A stretch of DNA of 33,135 bases from positions 1-33,135 of the forward strand of contig JBOHNS010000041.1 of the NCBI GenBank assembly GCA_050730835.1, given 5' to 3'. The DNA is from JBOHNS01 sp050730835. GTDB lineage: Bacteria; Patescibacteriota; Saccharimonadia; Saccharimonadales; UBA4665. Both the position numbers and the translations under genes were made by a program. Positions 16,321 through 24,243 of this stretch are shown here, piece by piece. The notes under the pieces were generated by a model. It was not told the origin of the DNA and ran no database searches. It saw nothing but the letters and a program-made list of their open reading frames with translations. Numbering within the stretch: position 1 is the stretch's first letter; the number at the start of each line of letters is the position of its first letter.

Positions 16321-17171
16321 CATGCTTCGTTCGCCTTCTTCAGGCCGACCACAATTTCCTTGAGTTGTTTGTCGCGCAAGCCGCGGCGCGTGCGGTTATA
16401 AACCATTTTCAAATCTGTCAAGGCTTCGTCGGAGCGATCGTGGGCGGCGCTCATGGCGCGGAAACGGCTGGCGTATTGCGCCAGCTTGGAATCGAAAATT
16501 AATTGACTCAGAGTAATTTGCAGCATTGACCTTTCGAGGTGCGCCACCACAGCGAACATGCTTGGTTCAAAAATGTAATTCAGCTGGCTGATGGTTTCCG
16601 AACTTTGGTCGGCGCGCGCGCCTAAAGCTTGGATGGCTTTAGTCAGTTCCAGGCTGTTAATTTCCTGCGACATAAGCGTTTTATAAGTTTGATAAAATAC
16701 GGTTGTGCCGCGGTACGCCCGAGTTTCGCGCACCAGCGGCTCAACATTTATACTGATGTCGGATTTGGGCAGATCGAAATATTTTTTGTAACTTATGCTG
16801 CGTTGCTCGAGCAAAACGCTGCCGTGGTGGCCGATGACGATTATGTCGTTTTTGGCCGGATCATAATTTTTTAACATGCTACCAACGACGCGTTCGTCAA
16901 TATCGCCACTAAAGCCGCCGGTGGCCGTGATGACGATGTAGAGGTGCTTGGGATCAACGGCTTCGGCAGTCTGCCGGCCAAAACGGAATAAACTATCGAC
17001 GCGCAGCTGGCTATAAATGCGCCACAAATCATCGAAGAAAGCTTGCGAGCGTATAACTTGGGTTTTGGTTTTAGCAATTTGCATGCTGGCCAAACCCTGA
17101 AAGGCGTTGGTTAATTGCACGATAGTGTCGGTGTTATCGCGCTCGTCGGCGATGTCTTGCAGTTGCCTCAT
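16320..17171 (-). CDS. atpG: F1-like ATPase gamma subunit
   Basis: Central rotor shaft. The 283-residue protein begins directly with the first coiled-coil helix (QLTNAFQGLASMQIAKTKTQ), has the Rossmann-like middle (YIVITATGGFSGDID in place of the usual STDRGLCGGLN) and ends with the second long helix, where SAAHDRSDEALTDLKMVYNRTRRGLRDKQLKEIVVG fits the conserved gamma C-terminus (read in short blocks: DEALTDLKMVYNRTRR, KQLKEIVVG). Strong ribosome site GGAGG 7 nt before the ATG. It lies between alpha and beta as in standard operons, but separated from both by heptamer arrays of about 150 nt. Confidence 0.9.
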
Positions 17172-17199
17172 ATAATCGCCTCCGGCGATGAAGCTCTAA

Positions 17200-17330
17200 T
17201 TTTCCATTTATCATTTAGCAAATTCGCATTTATTTTACATTTGTCATTTTTCAAACGGGCACCGTCAAATGGTAAATGGTAATTGGTAAATAATTGGTAA
17301 ATGATAACTGGTAAATGAAAAATTAAATAC
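17200..17330. repeat. Heptamer array F between alpha and gamma genes
   Basis: The left arm repeats CATTTAT, CATTTAG, CATTTGT and CATTTTT; the right arm repeats TGGTAAA, TGGTAAT, TGATAAC and TGGTAAA. The two arms are near reverse complements around ACGGGCACCGT, so the 130 nt can fold into one long stem. Confidence 0.85.
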
Positions 17331-17331
17331 T

Positions 17332-18801
17332 TCATTTACTCGCTCCGGCTTGTTGCTCGGCTGGCTCTTTTTGGGGCGCGGCCTGCTCGATTAGGCACAT
17401 GGTTTTAAGATCCTGGCTAATTTGCTCAAAATTGGTATCGTCAGTTAATTTAGCAGCAAAAGCTTGGACGTGGCTTTTGAGCGCGCCGACATCGATAATT
17501 TCGCTCGCCTTGGCATTCAAAATAATATCGAGCATTAATTGCTGGCAGGTTAAACTAAAGGTTTGGTTGGATTTTTGGGTAAATAACTCCTGCAAGTTTT
17601 TGCCGCGCGCCAAGTTGCGCGTAGCTTCGGCGCCCATTTCCGAGCCGAAGCGCGAAAATTGCTGAGCCTCAGCGTAGGCGGCCAAGGTTTTGAGGGCTTG
17701 GACGCTTTGTTTTTGCTGGCGCTGGTTTTGGCCACGGCCGCCGACGCGAGTTACGCTCAGGCCGGTCGATAGCGCCGGGCGAACCGTTTCGCGGAAAATG
17801 TTCATATCGAGTATCCATTGGCCGTCAGTTATCGACATGATGTTGGTCGACAAATAGGCAGTGATGTCGCCGCCGGGCGTCAGGACTAGCGGTACGCAGG
17901 TGAACGTTTTGTGGTTGGCGGCCAATTTGCCGGCGCGCTCCAGCAAGCTGGAATGAGCAAAGAAAATATCGCCGGGATAGGAATCGCGGCCCGGGCTGGC
18001 GCCGGCCAGCAGCGAAATTTCGCGGTAAACTTCGGCATGCGAAGTTAAATCATCATAAATCACCAGCACGTCTTGACCGATCTTTTGCCAGAAATATTCG
18101 CCCAGCGCGCAGCCGACGTAGGGCGCGAGATAGCTCAAAACTAGCGATTCGTTCATCATAGCCACGACCACGATGGCACTTTTCATGGCATCTTGCGATT
18201 CCAGCAAGCTGATCAAGGCGTCAACGTCGCTGCGGCGCTTGGCAATTAAAACGTAAATCGCAATTTCATCAGTGCTAGTTTGGTTTAAGACAATTTGTGT
18301 GGCCAGCGAACTTTTGCCGGATTTGCTGTCGCCCAAGAGCGCCATGCGCTGGCCGCGGACCAGCGGAAACAGTCCGTCGATCACTGTCACGCCGGTGGCT
18401 AATTGCTTATCGAGCAGCTCGCGTTTATAAAGCATCGGCGCCTCGTTGAAGACTGGCCAGGCGGCATCGGCCGCGATCGGGCCTTTGCCGTCCAGCGGAT
18501 TGCCAGTGACGCCGACTACGCGGCCGACAAAATCTTTGCCGACTTTGGTCACCAGCTCATTATGTTGTTCAACGACCGTCATGCCGACTTGCAAACTAGC
18601 CGTGCCGAGATGTAAAATTTGCACGCTAGCTTCATCGACTTGGCGCACGAAGCCCTTGCTGCCATCCTCGAACATGACCAGCGCGTGAGCATTAATCGGC
18701 TGCAAACCTTTGACAGAAATCAAAAATCGATTGACCGAAACGATTTCGCCGACCGGCCGGCCGGCTGCCACCAATTGATTAAAATGCCGATTGTCACTCA
18801 T
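17332..18801 (-). CDS. atpA: F1-like ATPase alpha subunit, noncanonical P-loop
   Basis: Noncatalytic nucleotide-binding subunit of the F1 hexamer. It keeps VGRVVGVTGNPLDGKGPI (92-109), LAPYVGCALGEYF (225-237), PGRDSYPGDIF (270-280) and the arginine finger in GLSVTRVGG (R352). The P-loop reads GDSKSGKSS (157-165) where nearly all alpha subunits have GDRQTGKT, losing the conserved Gln. The N-terminus is short; the usual leading helix that binds delta is mostly missing. I use the ATG at 18801, which overlaps the delta stop by 8 nt, rather than the longer frame that runs inside the delta gene. A 489-residue product with a Gln/Ala-rich tail. Confidence 0.93.
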   Translation of the reverse strand: MSDNRHFNQLVAAGRPVGEIVSVNRFLISVKGLQPINAHALVMFEDGSKGFVRQVDEASVQILHLGTASLQVGMTVVEQHNELVTKVGKDFVGRVVGVTGNPLDGKGPIAADAAWPVFNEAPMLYKRELLDKQLATGVTVIDGLFPLVRGQRMALLGDSKSGKSSLATQIVLNQTSTDEIAIYVLIAKRRSDVDALISLLESQDAMKSAIVVVAMMNESLVLSYLAPYVGCALGEYFWQKIGQDVLVIYDDLTSHAEVYREISLLAGASPGRDSYPGDIFFAHSSLLERAGKLAANHKTFTCVPLVLTPGGDITAYLSTNIMSITDGQWILDMNIFRETVRPALSTGLSVTRVGGRGQNQRQQKQSVQALKTLAAYAEAQQFSRFGSEMGAEATRNLARGKNLQELFTQKSNQTFSLTCQQLMLDIILNAKASEIIDVGALKSHVQAFAAKLTDDTNFEQISQDLKTMCLIEQAAPQKEPAEQQAGASK

Positions 18802-19321
18802 AAATAACGTCCCCGCTATAGCTCGGCTGCAGGCTGTCGACCAACAAGCCACGCTGCTGCTCGAAATGCCGGCGCAGGCTAAAATCAAACTGTTTGTTGG
18901 TCGTTCTAACCACGCAACCAGCGGCAATCGACGGCTCCAGGCCGACCGTCACCAGCAGCTGCGGATGAATATTGGCCCGCAGCCAAATGACAATTTTGGC
19001 AACAAAGGCAGCCGAGGCAGCAACCGCAAAACTAATGTGCAAAACCGGTGCCCGGACTTTCAGCTCGCCCAGACTTTGATAAACATTTTGACGCTGGTCT
19101 CCCCGCAATAAATCCAAATTATTTAAGGCGATGAAATCGTGCAGCAGACCGCTAACTTCTGGCATAGCAGCCGGTTGCTCAGGATAGCGAATGGCGGCTT
19201 GCGCGAAAAAATCATCAAGCGTTTCGAATTCGCGGATCAAGCGGCTCAAATCAGCAGCGCCGACAATCTGCAGCGGCAATTTAATAGCCTCAACCGCTGT
19301 CTGGCTAGCCTCAGCTGCCAT
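18794..19321 (-). CDS. atpH: F1-like ATPase delta/OSCP-like subunit
   Basis: A 175-residue protein located where delta is expected, between b-like and alpha. The N-terminal part is helical (LSRLIREFETLDDFFAQAA, GLLHDFIALNNLDLL). The C-terminal part LVTVGLEPSIAAGCVVRTTN followed by DFSLRRHFEQQ fits the C-terminal domain of delta (the DPSLIGG...DGS pattern). In F1Fo machines delta joins the top of the F1 hexamer to the b stalk. It overlaps the b-like gene by 11 nt and alpha by 8 nt; ribosome site GAGGAT upstream. Stop is TGA, which shows the standard code. Confidence 0.8.
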   Translation of the reverse strand: MAAEASQTAVEAIKLPLQIVGAADLSRLIREFETLDDFFAQAAIRYPEQPAAMPEVSGLLHDFIALNNLDLLRGDQRQNVYQSLGELKVRAPVLHISFAVAASAAFVAKIVIWLRANIHPQLLVTVGLEPSIAAGCVVRTTNKQFDFSLRRHFEQQRGLLVDSLQPSYSGDVIYE

Positions 19322-20030
19322 AATTTATATCCTCAATAATGGCTTGTTTGTTGGTTTCTAAATCGTTCAAAATAAATTCTAGCTGATCGGACAAATCAAT
19401 CTGATCGCCAATCGCGCTCATGATGTAATGGTTGACAATGTCGGCCATGTTGGCCGTAAAGCTCGCGACAATTTGCTGTTTTTGCTCGGCGAATTCTTTT
19501 TGGACTTGGCTGCTGAGCGTTTTGCGCTGCTCTTCGACGGCGTCGTTGGTTTTTTGGATGGAATCGATGGCCAGCTGCTTGGCATCGGTGATTGATTGTT
19601 CGTATTTGGCGAATTCATCTTTTAGTTTATTGGTGATTTCGGTCTTCATATAGTCGTTTAATTGGCTGGTCGTCAGGCGCAAATCCTGCTGCAAAAACAT
19701 AGCGTTTTCGCCGATGATTTTTTCGAAATGCAGCCGGCCGCGGTTGCGCAATTCTTGGCGGAATTCGTCGTTAAAAATGTGTTCAACGTCCTTTTCGGCG
19801 GCGCTTTGATAATCCCGGTTTACAGCCGCGGCGCTGGCTTTTTCGGACGAGCTGGACAACGCTGGAGACTGCTGGCCGGCCGGTTTTGGTTGGCGCTCGC
19901 GACTGTCATCATTTTTGGCAGCGTTCTTGGAATCAGCCGATCTAGACTTAGTCTCAAAACGAGTAAACAGCCAAACCGCCAGCGCCAAAATAACCAGCGC
20001 CGCGACAATAATTATTATCCATTTTGTCAT
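19311..20030 (-). CDS. b-like peripheral stalk protein
   Basis: A 239-residue protein with one N-terminal membrane segment (about 3-24, WIIIIVAALVILALAVWLF), a charged, Ser/Ala-rich linker to about residue 90, and long amphipathic helices (HFEKIIGENAMFLQQDL, KLKDEFAKYEQSITDAKQ, VEEQRKTLSSQVQKEFAEQ). The plan equals that of the F-type b subunit, but the protein is about 70 residues longer and the linker is unusual. The ATG at 20030 is preferred over a GTG at 20039 because AAGGTGG sits at the right distance. Named by position and architecture; sequence similarity to classic AtpF is weak. Confidence 0.72.
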   Translation of the reverse strand: MTKWIIIIVAALVILALAVWLFTRFETKSRSADSKNAAKNDDSRERQPKPAGQQSPALSSSSEKASAAAVNRDYQSAAEKDVEHIFNDEFRQELRNRGRLHFEKIIGENAMFLQQDLRLTTSQLNDYMKTEITNKLKDEFAKYEQSITDAKQLAIDSIQKTNDAVEEQRKTLSSQVQKEFAEQKQQIVASFTANMADIVNHYIMSAIGDQIDLSDQLEFILNDLETNKQAIIEDINYGS

Positions 20031-20063
20031 ATTGCCCACCTTATTTTCATAAAATGCTAATGC

Positions 20064-20906
20064 TTAAAACCTTATTAACAAATATACACCGAGCAGCCCG
20101 ATAATTAAAACCGACAGACCGCTGAGCGTTATTTGCAGCAAACTTTTAAAGATTGATTTTTTGGACAGCGGGTTGCGGCCGACGGCGATGATGCTGCTTT
20201 TGACGCCAGCGTAGAGCAGGCTGCCGGCGATTAGCACGCTAAAAATTAAGACGGCCAGCGCCAAGTAAATCCGCGCCGCGCTGACCGGTCGGCCAGTTAG
20301 CGACTTGGCGGCGCTGCCCAAAAAGCCCGCCATGTCCGGCGCGGCCACGGAATATTTCGGATTATGGGTGACGCCCAAGCTGACAGCCACGTGGCCGATT
20401 TGGACTTTGCTGGTTTGGCCGGCAGTGTTTTTTAGATTGGCCGCTTGCAGACTGTTTGAGCCATTAAAACTGCCCAGAGCCTTGCCCAGCACGATTTTAT
20501 CGCCGTGGCCAGCTTTATCGCCGATGCCATCGAGCGAGGAAATGCCAATATAATCGCCGGCCTTAATCGGCCCGTTTTGGGTATCGACCAAAACGTTGTA
20601 ATTGCCGCTAGTCGCCACGTAAGCCTGAGCGGCATTACTGGTTTGACTAAGCGTTATCGAGCTGTCGGTCGGGTTAATCACGACGCCAAACATTTGACTG
20701 GCATTTTGGTGGTCTAGCGTTGCAACTTTTTGCTTGTTGCCAGGCGCCAGCCGCACCATCAAGCCAACCTGCAGCGGCTGATCGACTTTATAACTCTGCG
20801 TCACGCTTTGCGCGCTAGCAGCCGCACTACTAATCAAACCCGCACCGAATAAACTTACAATCAAGCCAACAATCAAACTGCTTAATAAGCGGCTACGAGC
20901 TACCAT
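20064..20906 (-). CDS. Secreted-domain protein with a c-subunit-like membrane hairpin lacking the ion-binding acid
   Basis: A 280-residue protein in the position where the Fo genes would be. Signal peptide 1-34 (ending AASAQS); extracellular domain about 35-205 with GNYNVLVDTQNGPIKAGDYI and VLGKALGSF, resembling beta-rich domains of phage or CPR fibre proteins; then two membrane helices (about 212-235 and 252-278) joined by a cytoplasmic loop. The loop AVGRNP (241-246) lines up with the ARQP loop of F-type c subunits, and the topology (both ends outside) is the same. The residue 18 after the loop Pro, where c has its Asp or Glu, is Leu (264), and neither helix has any acid. Leaderless promoter TATACT upstream. 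Confidence 0.8.
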   Translation of the reverse strand: MVARSRLLSSLIVGLIVSLFGAGLISSAAASAQSVTQSYKVDQPLQVGLMVRLAPGNKQKVATLDHQNASQMFGVVINPTDSSITLSQTSNAAQAYVATSGNYNVLVDTQNGPIKAGDYIGISSLDGIGDKAGHGDKIVLGKALGSFNGSNSLQAANLKNTAGQTSKVQIGHVAVSLGVTHNPKYSVAAPDMAGFLGSAAKSLTGRPVSAARIYLALAVLIFSVLIAGSLLYAGVKSSIIAVGRNPLSKKSIFKSLLQITLSGLSVLIIGLLGVYLLIRF

Positions 20907-20916
20907 ACTACAAATT

Positions 20917-20922
20917 AGTATA
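20917..20922 (-). promoter_or_regulatory. -10 box of the F1-like operon
   Basis: TATACT on the minus strand ends 10 nt before the ATG at 20906, with no ribosome site between. The operon from the c-like gene onward can therefore be transcribed on its own, independently of the phase-variable promoter further upstream. Confidence 0.55.
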
Positions 20923-20932
20923 ACGCTTTTGC

Positions 20933-22018
20933 TTAGGCCAAACTAGCGCCGCTTCCAGCTGGCAGCTCAGTCGGCGTCTGCGCCGTTTTGCCGTAATTCG
21001 GATCAGCCGCCCGCCCGCTGCGCACGTCGTCGATAAAGGCTTGCTTAACGGCCACTTGGTTACGCAGCGGATCAATCCTAACTCTGCTGTAGATGTCGCT
21101 AACAACTTTACAATATTCATTCGAAGCCTCATCAAATTTCGACCGTGCGTCCCAATATTCTCGTCTGGTTGTCGGATCGCCATCGTCAGAGTCAGGCAAA
21201 ACATTGCCAAAAAAGATTTTGTGAACGTCTAGTGGATCTTTTAAGCGGTCGTCGTATGTGTTTCCCAGGGTTGCCAGCCTCGAACCGCTCAGCACAAGAG
21301 GCCATTTAAGCGCTTTGATTTCGAGCAAATCCCTAGCCACTGACTTTTCCATTGACAGCATATTATTAGGTGTTACTTTTACTCCTCTGTGAGCTTCAAT
21401 AAAGGCCCTGCTTGCTGGATTATCATGCAAGAACCCCGCCCAGTCTTCTAGAGTTTGTGCTCGCTTATCAAAAAACTCCGCACGCTCACGTGGCTCAGGC
21501 ACAAATGATGCACCCCTTGGTAGCTCGTTACGTTGGAAATGCTCCGCCAATACGTCTTCCTTTCTAGTAGCTTCTGATCTGGCTTCCTCTACGCGACGAT
21601 CTCTATCACGTATTCTTTCTTCCCAATAGACTTTGGCTTTTGGATCCGTTTCATATTTACGCGCTAGCCTGTCCGAGGCGTCTTCACGATACATATCTTC
21701 TATATCACTATCTATTTTTAATATATCCCGATTTGTTTTGGCCTTTATTCTATCCCACTTGGCGACGCTCGCCATGTCCCAGGCTTTGTCAACGTTTTGG
21801 ACGCGGCCTGCGTCGTCGCCATGGTCAATGGTGTGCTCGGCCGGCAGTCTTACCTGGCTGGCTGCGGCCTGATCGGCCGCTTGATCGCCAGCGCGGTTAT
21901 CTTTATTTACTTCATGGGCGAAGTCTGGCGCTTCAGATTCCGGAAATTGCGGCGCAGCTTGGTCGGAGCCAATACCATTTTCAGCTTCAAAATTTTGTGG
22001 GCGTAATTCTTCGCTCAT
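20933..22018 (-). CDS. Hydrophilic protein of unknown function
   Basis: A 361-residue soluble protein with no signal peptide and no membrane segment. The first 75 residues are acidic and Gln/Ala-rich (probably disordered). From about residue 85 it is strongly charged and helical, with a stretch rich in Arg, Asp and Glu (YREDASDRLARKYETDPKAK, RIRDRDRRVEEARSEATRKE). No motif is recognised. It lies 26 nt before the c-like gene and its ribosome site AAGGA is 10 nt upstream of the ATG. AT-richer codons and a lower G+C than neighbouring genes, as well as a G13 tract in its promoter, set it apart. Possibly a regulator or a partner of the operon; unknown. Confidence 0.75.
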   Translation of the reverse strand: MSEELRPQNFEAENGIGSDQAAPQFPESEAPDFAHEVNKDNRAGDQAADQAAASQVRLPAEHTIDHGDDAGRVQNVDKAWDMASVAKWDRIKAKTNRDILKIDSDIEDMYREDASDRLARKYETDPKAKVYWEERIRDRDRRVEEARSEATRKEDVLAEHFQRNELPRGASFVPEPRERAEFFDKRAQTLEDWAGFLHDNPASRAFIEAHRGVKVTPNNMLSMEKSVARDLLEIKALKWPLVLSGSRLATLGNTYDDRLKDPLDVHKIFFGNVLPDSDDGDPTTRREYWDARSKFDEASNEYCKVVSDIYSRVRIDPLRNQVAVKQAFIDDVRSGRAADPNYGKTAQTPTELPAGSGASLA

Positions 22019-22067
22019 ACTTTTTATTTCCTTTTTATAATTGCTTGTTTTTAGTTTCTACAAGCTG

Positions 22068-22102
22068 ATAATACCCCCCCCCCCCCGCTGCGACCATGTC
22101 AA
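22068..22102 (-). promoter_or_regulatory. Promoter with a G13 tract between -35 and -10
   Basis: On the minus strand, the consensus -35 TTGACA (22102-22097) is followed by TGGTCGCAGC, thirteen G (22086-22074) and TATTAT (22073-22068). The spacer is 23 nt with 13 G; seven G would give the optimal 17. Homopolymer slippage would change promoter strength, the mechanism of known phase-variable genes. The transcript leads into the 361-residue gene and possibly the F1-like operon. The run length needs reads to confirm. Confidence 0.7.
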
Positions 22103-22109
22103 GACACTT

Positions 22110-23252
22110 TTAGTTGTGGATAACTTGCGCCAGCGCGCGGATGGTGTGCTTAATATCCTGCTGCGTCGTGGATTGACCCATACTGAAGCGCAGGCTGGAC
22201 GCGGCATCAGCGTCGGATAAACCTATGGCTTTTAGCACGTGCGACGGCTGGCCGCCGGCGGCGCTGCAAGCCGAGCCGGCGGCGGCTAGAATGCCGGCTT
22301 GCTCGAGCTGGATTAATAGACGTTCGTTATCTTGGCCGGGCAGCGTGATGTGCAAATTGTTGGGCAAGCGATTTTTTATTGAGCCATTAATTGTAGCCTT
22401 TTTTAAATCTGTTTGAACAAAATTGAAAAATTCGGTTTGCAATTTTTGCAGGCGCGTGACTTCGCTAGTGCGATTGTTTTGAACTAAATCCAGGGCTTTG
22501 GCTAGGCCGATGCTGGCGGCCACGTTTTCCGTGCCGGCGCGCAGCCCAAATTCCTGGCTGCCGCCCAGAATTTGCGGTTGCAACTTCGTGCCGGCTTTGA
22601 CAAACAAAACGCCAGATTGCTTTGGCCCATAAATTTTGCCGCCGTTTAAGCTCATCATATCAACACCCAAGCGCGCCGCCTGCAAATCCAAATAAGCCGG
22701 CGCCTGGCAAGCGTCGCTGTGAAAATATAGCGGCAAATGGTTGCCCTTTTCTAGCCTGTCCATGCGGATTTGTTTGATGATTGGAGCAATTTTTTTGAGC
22801 GGCTCAAGCGTGCCGATTTCGTTATTAGCATAAATTATGCTGACCAAGACCGTTTTATCATCAATCAATTTTTCGAGTTTTGCCAGATCGACTAAACCCT
22901 GATTATCAACCCGCGCAATCCGGCAATCGTAGGCTGCCGCCGGATACAAAACGGCTTTGTGTTCGATGGCGCTAACGATCAAATTGGCCTTGGGGAACTG
23001 GCGCATGACGCCGTGAATCGCCAAATTATCAGCCTCCGTGCCGCCAGCCGTAAAAATAATTTCATTGGGCTTGGCCCCCAGCCATTTGGCAAGGCTGGCC
23101 CGCGCCGCCTGCAAAGCTTGATTAACCGCCAGCGCCGGCTGATAAGTCGACGACGGATTATAAAATTTATCGCTAAAATAGGGCGTCATCGCCGCCAGCA
23201 CGCGCTCGTCAACCGGCGTCGCCGCGGCGTAATCCAAATAAATTAGCTGCAT
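22110..23252 (-). CDS. Cysteine desulfurase (NifS/IscS family)
   Basis: PLP enzyme that takes sulfur from cysteine for FeS clusters and thio-modification of tRNA. The 380-residue protein has LDYAAATP (6-13), the PLP site HSDACQ (178-183), the Lys that binds PLP in NGGKIYGPK (K206) and the catalytic Cys in GSACSAAGG (C329) on a short loop typical of the IscS/NifS group. TATAAA 9 nt before the ATG suggests a leaderless start. It is downstream of the two small genes at 23.5-24.2 kb but separated by heptamer array G. No scaffold or other FeS gene is in the window, so a tRNA-thiolation role is as likely as cluster assembly. Confidence 0.93.
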   Translation of the reverse strand: MQLIYLDYAAATPVDERVLAAMTPYFSDKFYNPSSTYQPALAVNQALQAARASLAKWLGAKPNEIIFTAGGTEADNLAIHGVMRQFPKANLIVSAIEHKAVLYPAAAYDCRIARVDNQGLVDLAKLEKLIDDKTVLVSIIYANNEIGTLEPLKKIAPIIKQIRMDRLEKGNHLPLYFHSDACQAPAYLDLQAARLGVDMMSLNGGKIYGPKQSGVLFVKAGTKLQPQILGGSQEFGLRAGTENVAASIGLAKALDLVQNNRTSEVTRLQKLQTEFFNFVQTDLKKATINGSIKNRLPNNLHITLPGQDNERLLIQLEQAGILAAAGSACSAAGGQPSHVLKAIGLSDADAASSLRFSMGQSTTQQDIKHTIRALAQVIHN

Positions 23253-23455
23253 TTTAATTAGTTTATAGTTTTTAGTTGATAGTTGATAGGTTCTAGATTT
23301 ACGATTGACCTTTGACCTTTATTTGATCATAGATCATAAATCTTTTAAAAACGTTCAACGGTCAATGATATAGGAATGTTCAATGTTCAACGGTCAATGA
23401 TAAATGATAAATGTTTTTAGCCATCTACTATCTGCAAACTACGATCTACTAAAAC
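23253..23455. repeat. Heptamer array G, longest in the window
   Basis: About 200 nt made of 7-nt steps: TTGATAG units (23268-23285), TGACCTT units, then TCAATGT/TCAACGG/TCAATGA/TAAATGA units, then ATCTACT units. GATTGACCTTTGA faces TCAACGGTCAAT, the same arms as in array C. It separates the desulfurase from the upstream gene pair and supplies the desulfurase -10. Confidence 0.85.
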
Positions 23456-23824
23456 TCAGGCGGCTAGGCCGTAAATTTCGCGGCTGACGCGCTGTTTGTA
23501 CAGGCCGACGGCTTGGTAGAGGTTGCGCGCTTCGTCGAGATTGATGTATTGATAGCCGCTGCCGTCTTGGGCTTTTAGCACGCCGTTGGGGCGGACATCG
23601 TAGCGCGTGGTGACGACGTGGCGCTGGCCATTATTGTCGGTCCACTCTTCGTGCCAAACCCAGGTGTATTCGTCCAGGCAAAAAAATTCGCGGCGGCCAT
23701 TGGGCGGCACTGCCCCGAACAATTGGCCACCGATTTTGGCCTCGCGTTGGATGAGCTGGCGATAATATCTGGCCTGGGCGTGGTCGTGGTGTTTTTGCGG
23801 GCGCAATTGGCTAAACAGACTCAT
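23456..23824 (-). CDS. Conserved small protein, function unknown
   Basis: A 122-residue soluble protein with a basic N-terminus rich in His, Arg and Gln (QKHHDHAQARYYRQLIQRE) and an aromatic core (EYTWVWHEEWTDNNGQRHV, TTRYDVRPNGVLK, GYQYINLDEARNLYQAVGLY). The run of short strands with W, Y and R looks like a small folded domain, which I cannot name. No membrane segment or signal peptide. It overlaps the upstream 132-residue gene by 14 nt, so the two are co-translated and likely work together. Downstream comes the cysteine desulfurase. Confidence 0.78.
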   Translation of the reverse strand: MSLFSQLRPQKHHDHAQARYYRQLIQREAKIGGQLFGAVPPNGRREFFCLDEYTWVWHEEWTDNNGQRHVVTTRYDVRPNGVLKAQDGSGYQYINLDEARNLYQAVGLYKQRVSREIYGLAA

Positions 23825-24206
23825 TTTGCGCCTCCATGACTAACCGGCGAGCCGCGTCGGCTGCATCAGCTCGGGCGGTTTGGGCAGAACGGCCGTCAAG
23901 AGCGGCGCTCGTGCTTGGTGCGCTGTCAAACACTTCGGAGGCTTCAGCAACCGCCAGCGTTTGATTGGCGCTAGCCATGGTCTGGTCGTTAAATTGATAC
24001 TGATCGCTAATATTGGCCGGCTGGGCATCAGCTGCATTTGGAGCCTGAACAGAAGTTGCTGCCTGATGCAAATAAGAGCCAAAGCTATTTTCCAAAACAT
24101 TGCGCAAATAATCAGCCGCCACGCTCATTTGGTTGCTGCGTTCAGGATCCCAATTAATGCGCGTGTTGGGCGCTGTCTCTTCAGGTTTAACAAAAGGTGA
24201 AAACAT
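23811..24206 (-). CDS. Small acidic protein, partner of the 122-residue gene
   Basis: A 131-residue protein rich in Ala, Gln, Ser and Asn with no membrane segment. It begins MFSPFVKPEETAPNTRINWD, contains a predicted helix SVAADYLRNVLENSFGSYL, and then a low-complexity Ala-rich part. The ATG at 24206 is chosen because AAAGGA stands 12 nt before it; longer frames start inside or just after the TatD stop. Ends overlapping the next gene by 14 nt. Family not recognised. Confidence 0.65.
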   Translation of the reverse strand: MFSPFVKPEETAPNTRINWDPERSNQMSVAADYLRNVLENSFGSYLHQAATSVQAPNAADAQPANISDQYQFNDQTMASANQTLAVAEASEVFDSAPSTSAALDGRSAQTARADAADAARRLVMEAQNESV

Positions 24207-24243
24207 AATATTTGTTGATCCTTTATATAATAAATTCATCGCC

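Noticed and set aside
18794..18796. TGA recoded as Gly or Trp
   Set aside because: TGA ends the delta and alpha genes at the expected family positions, so the code is standard.
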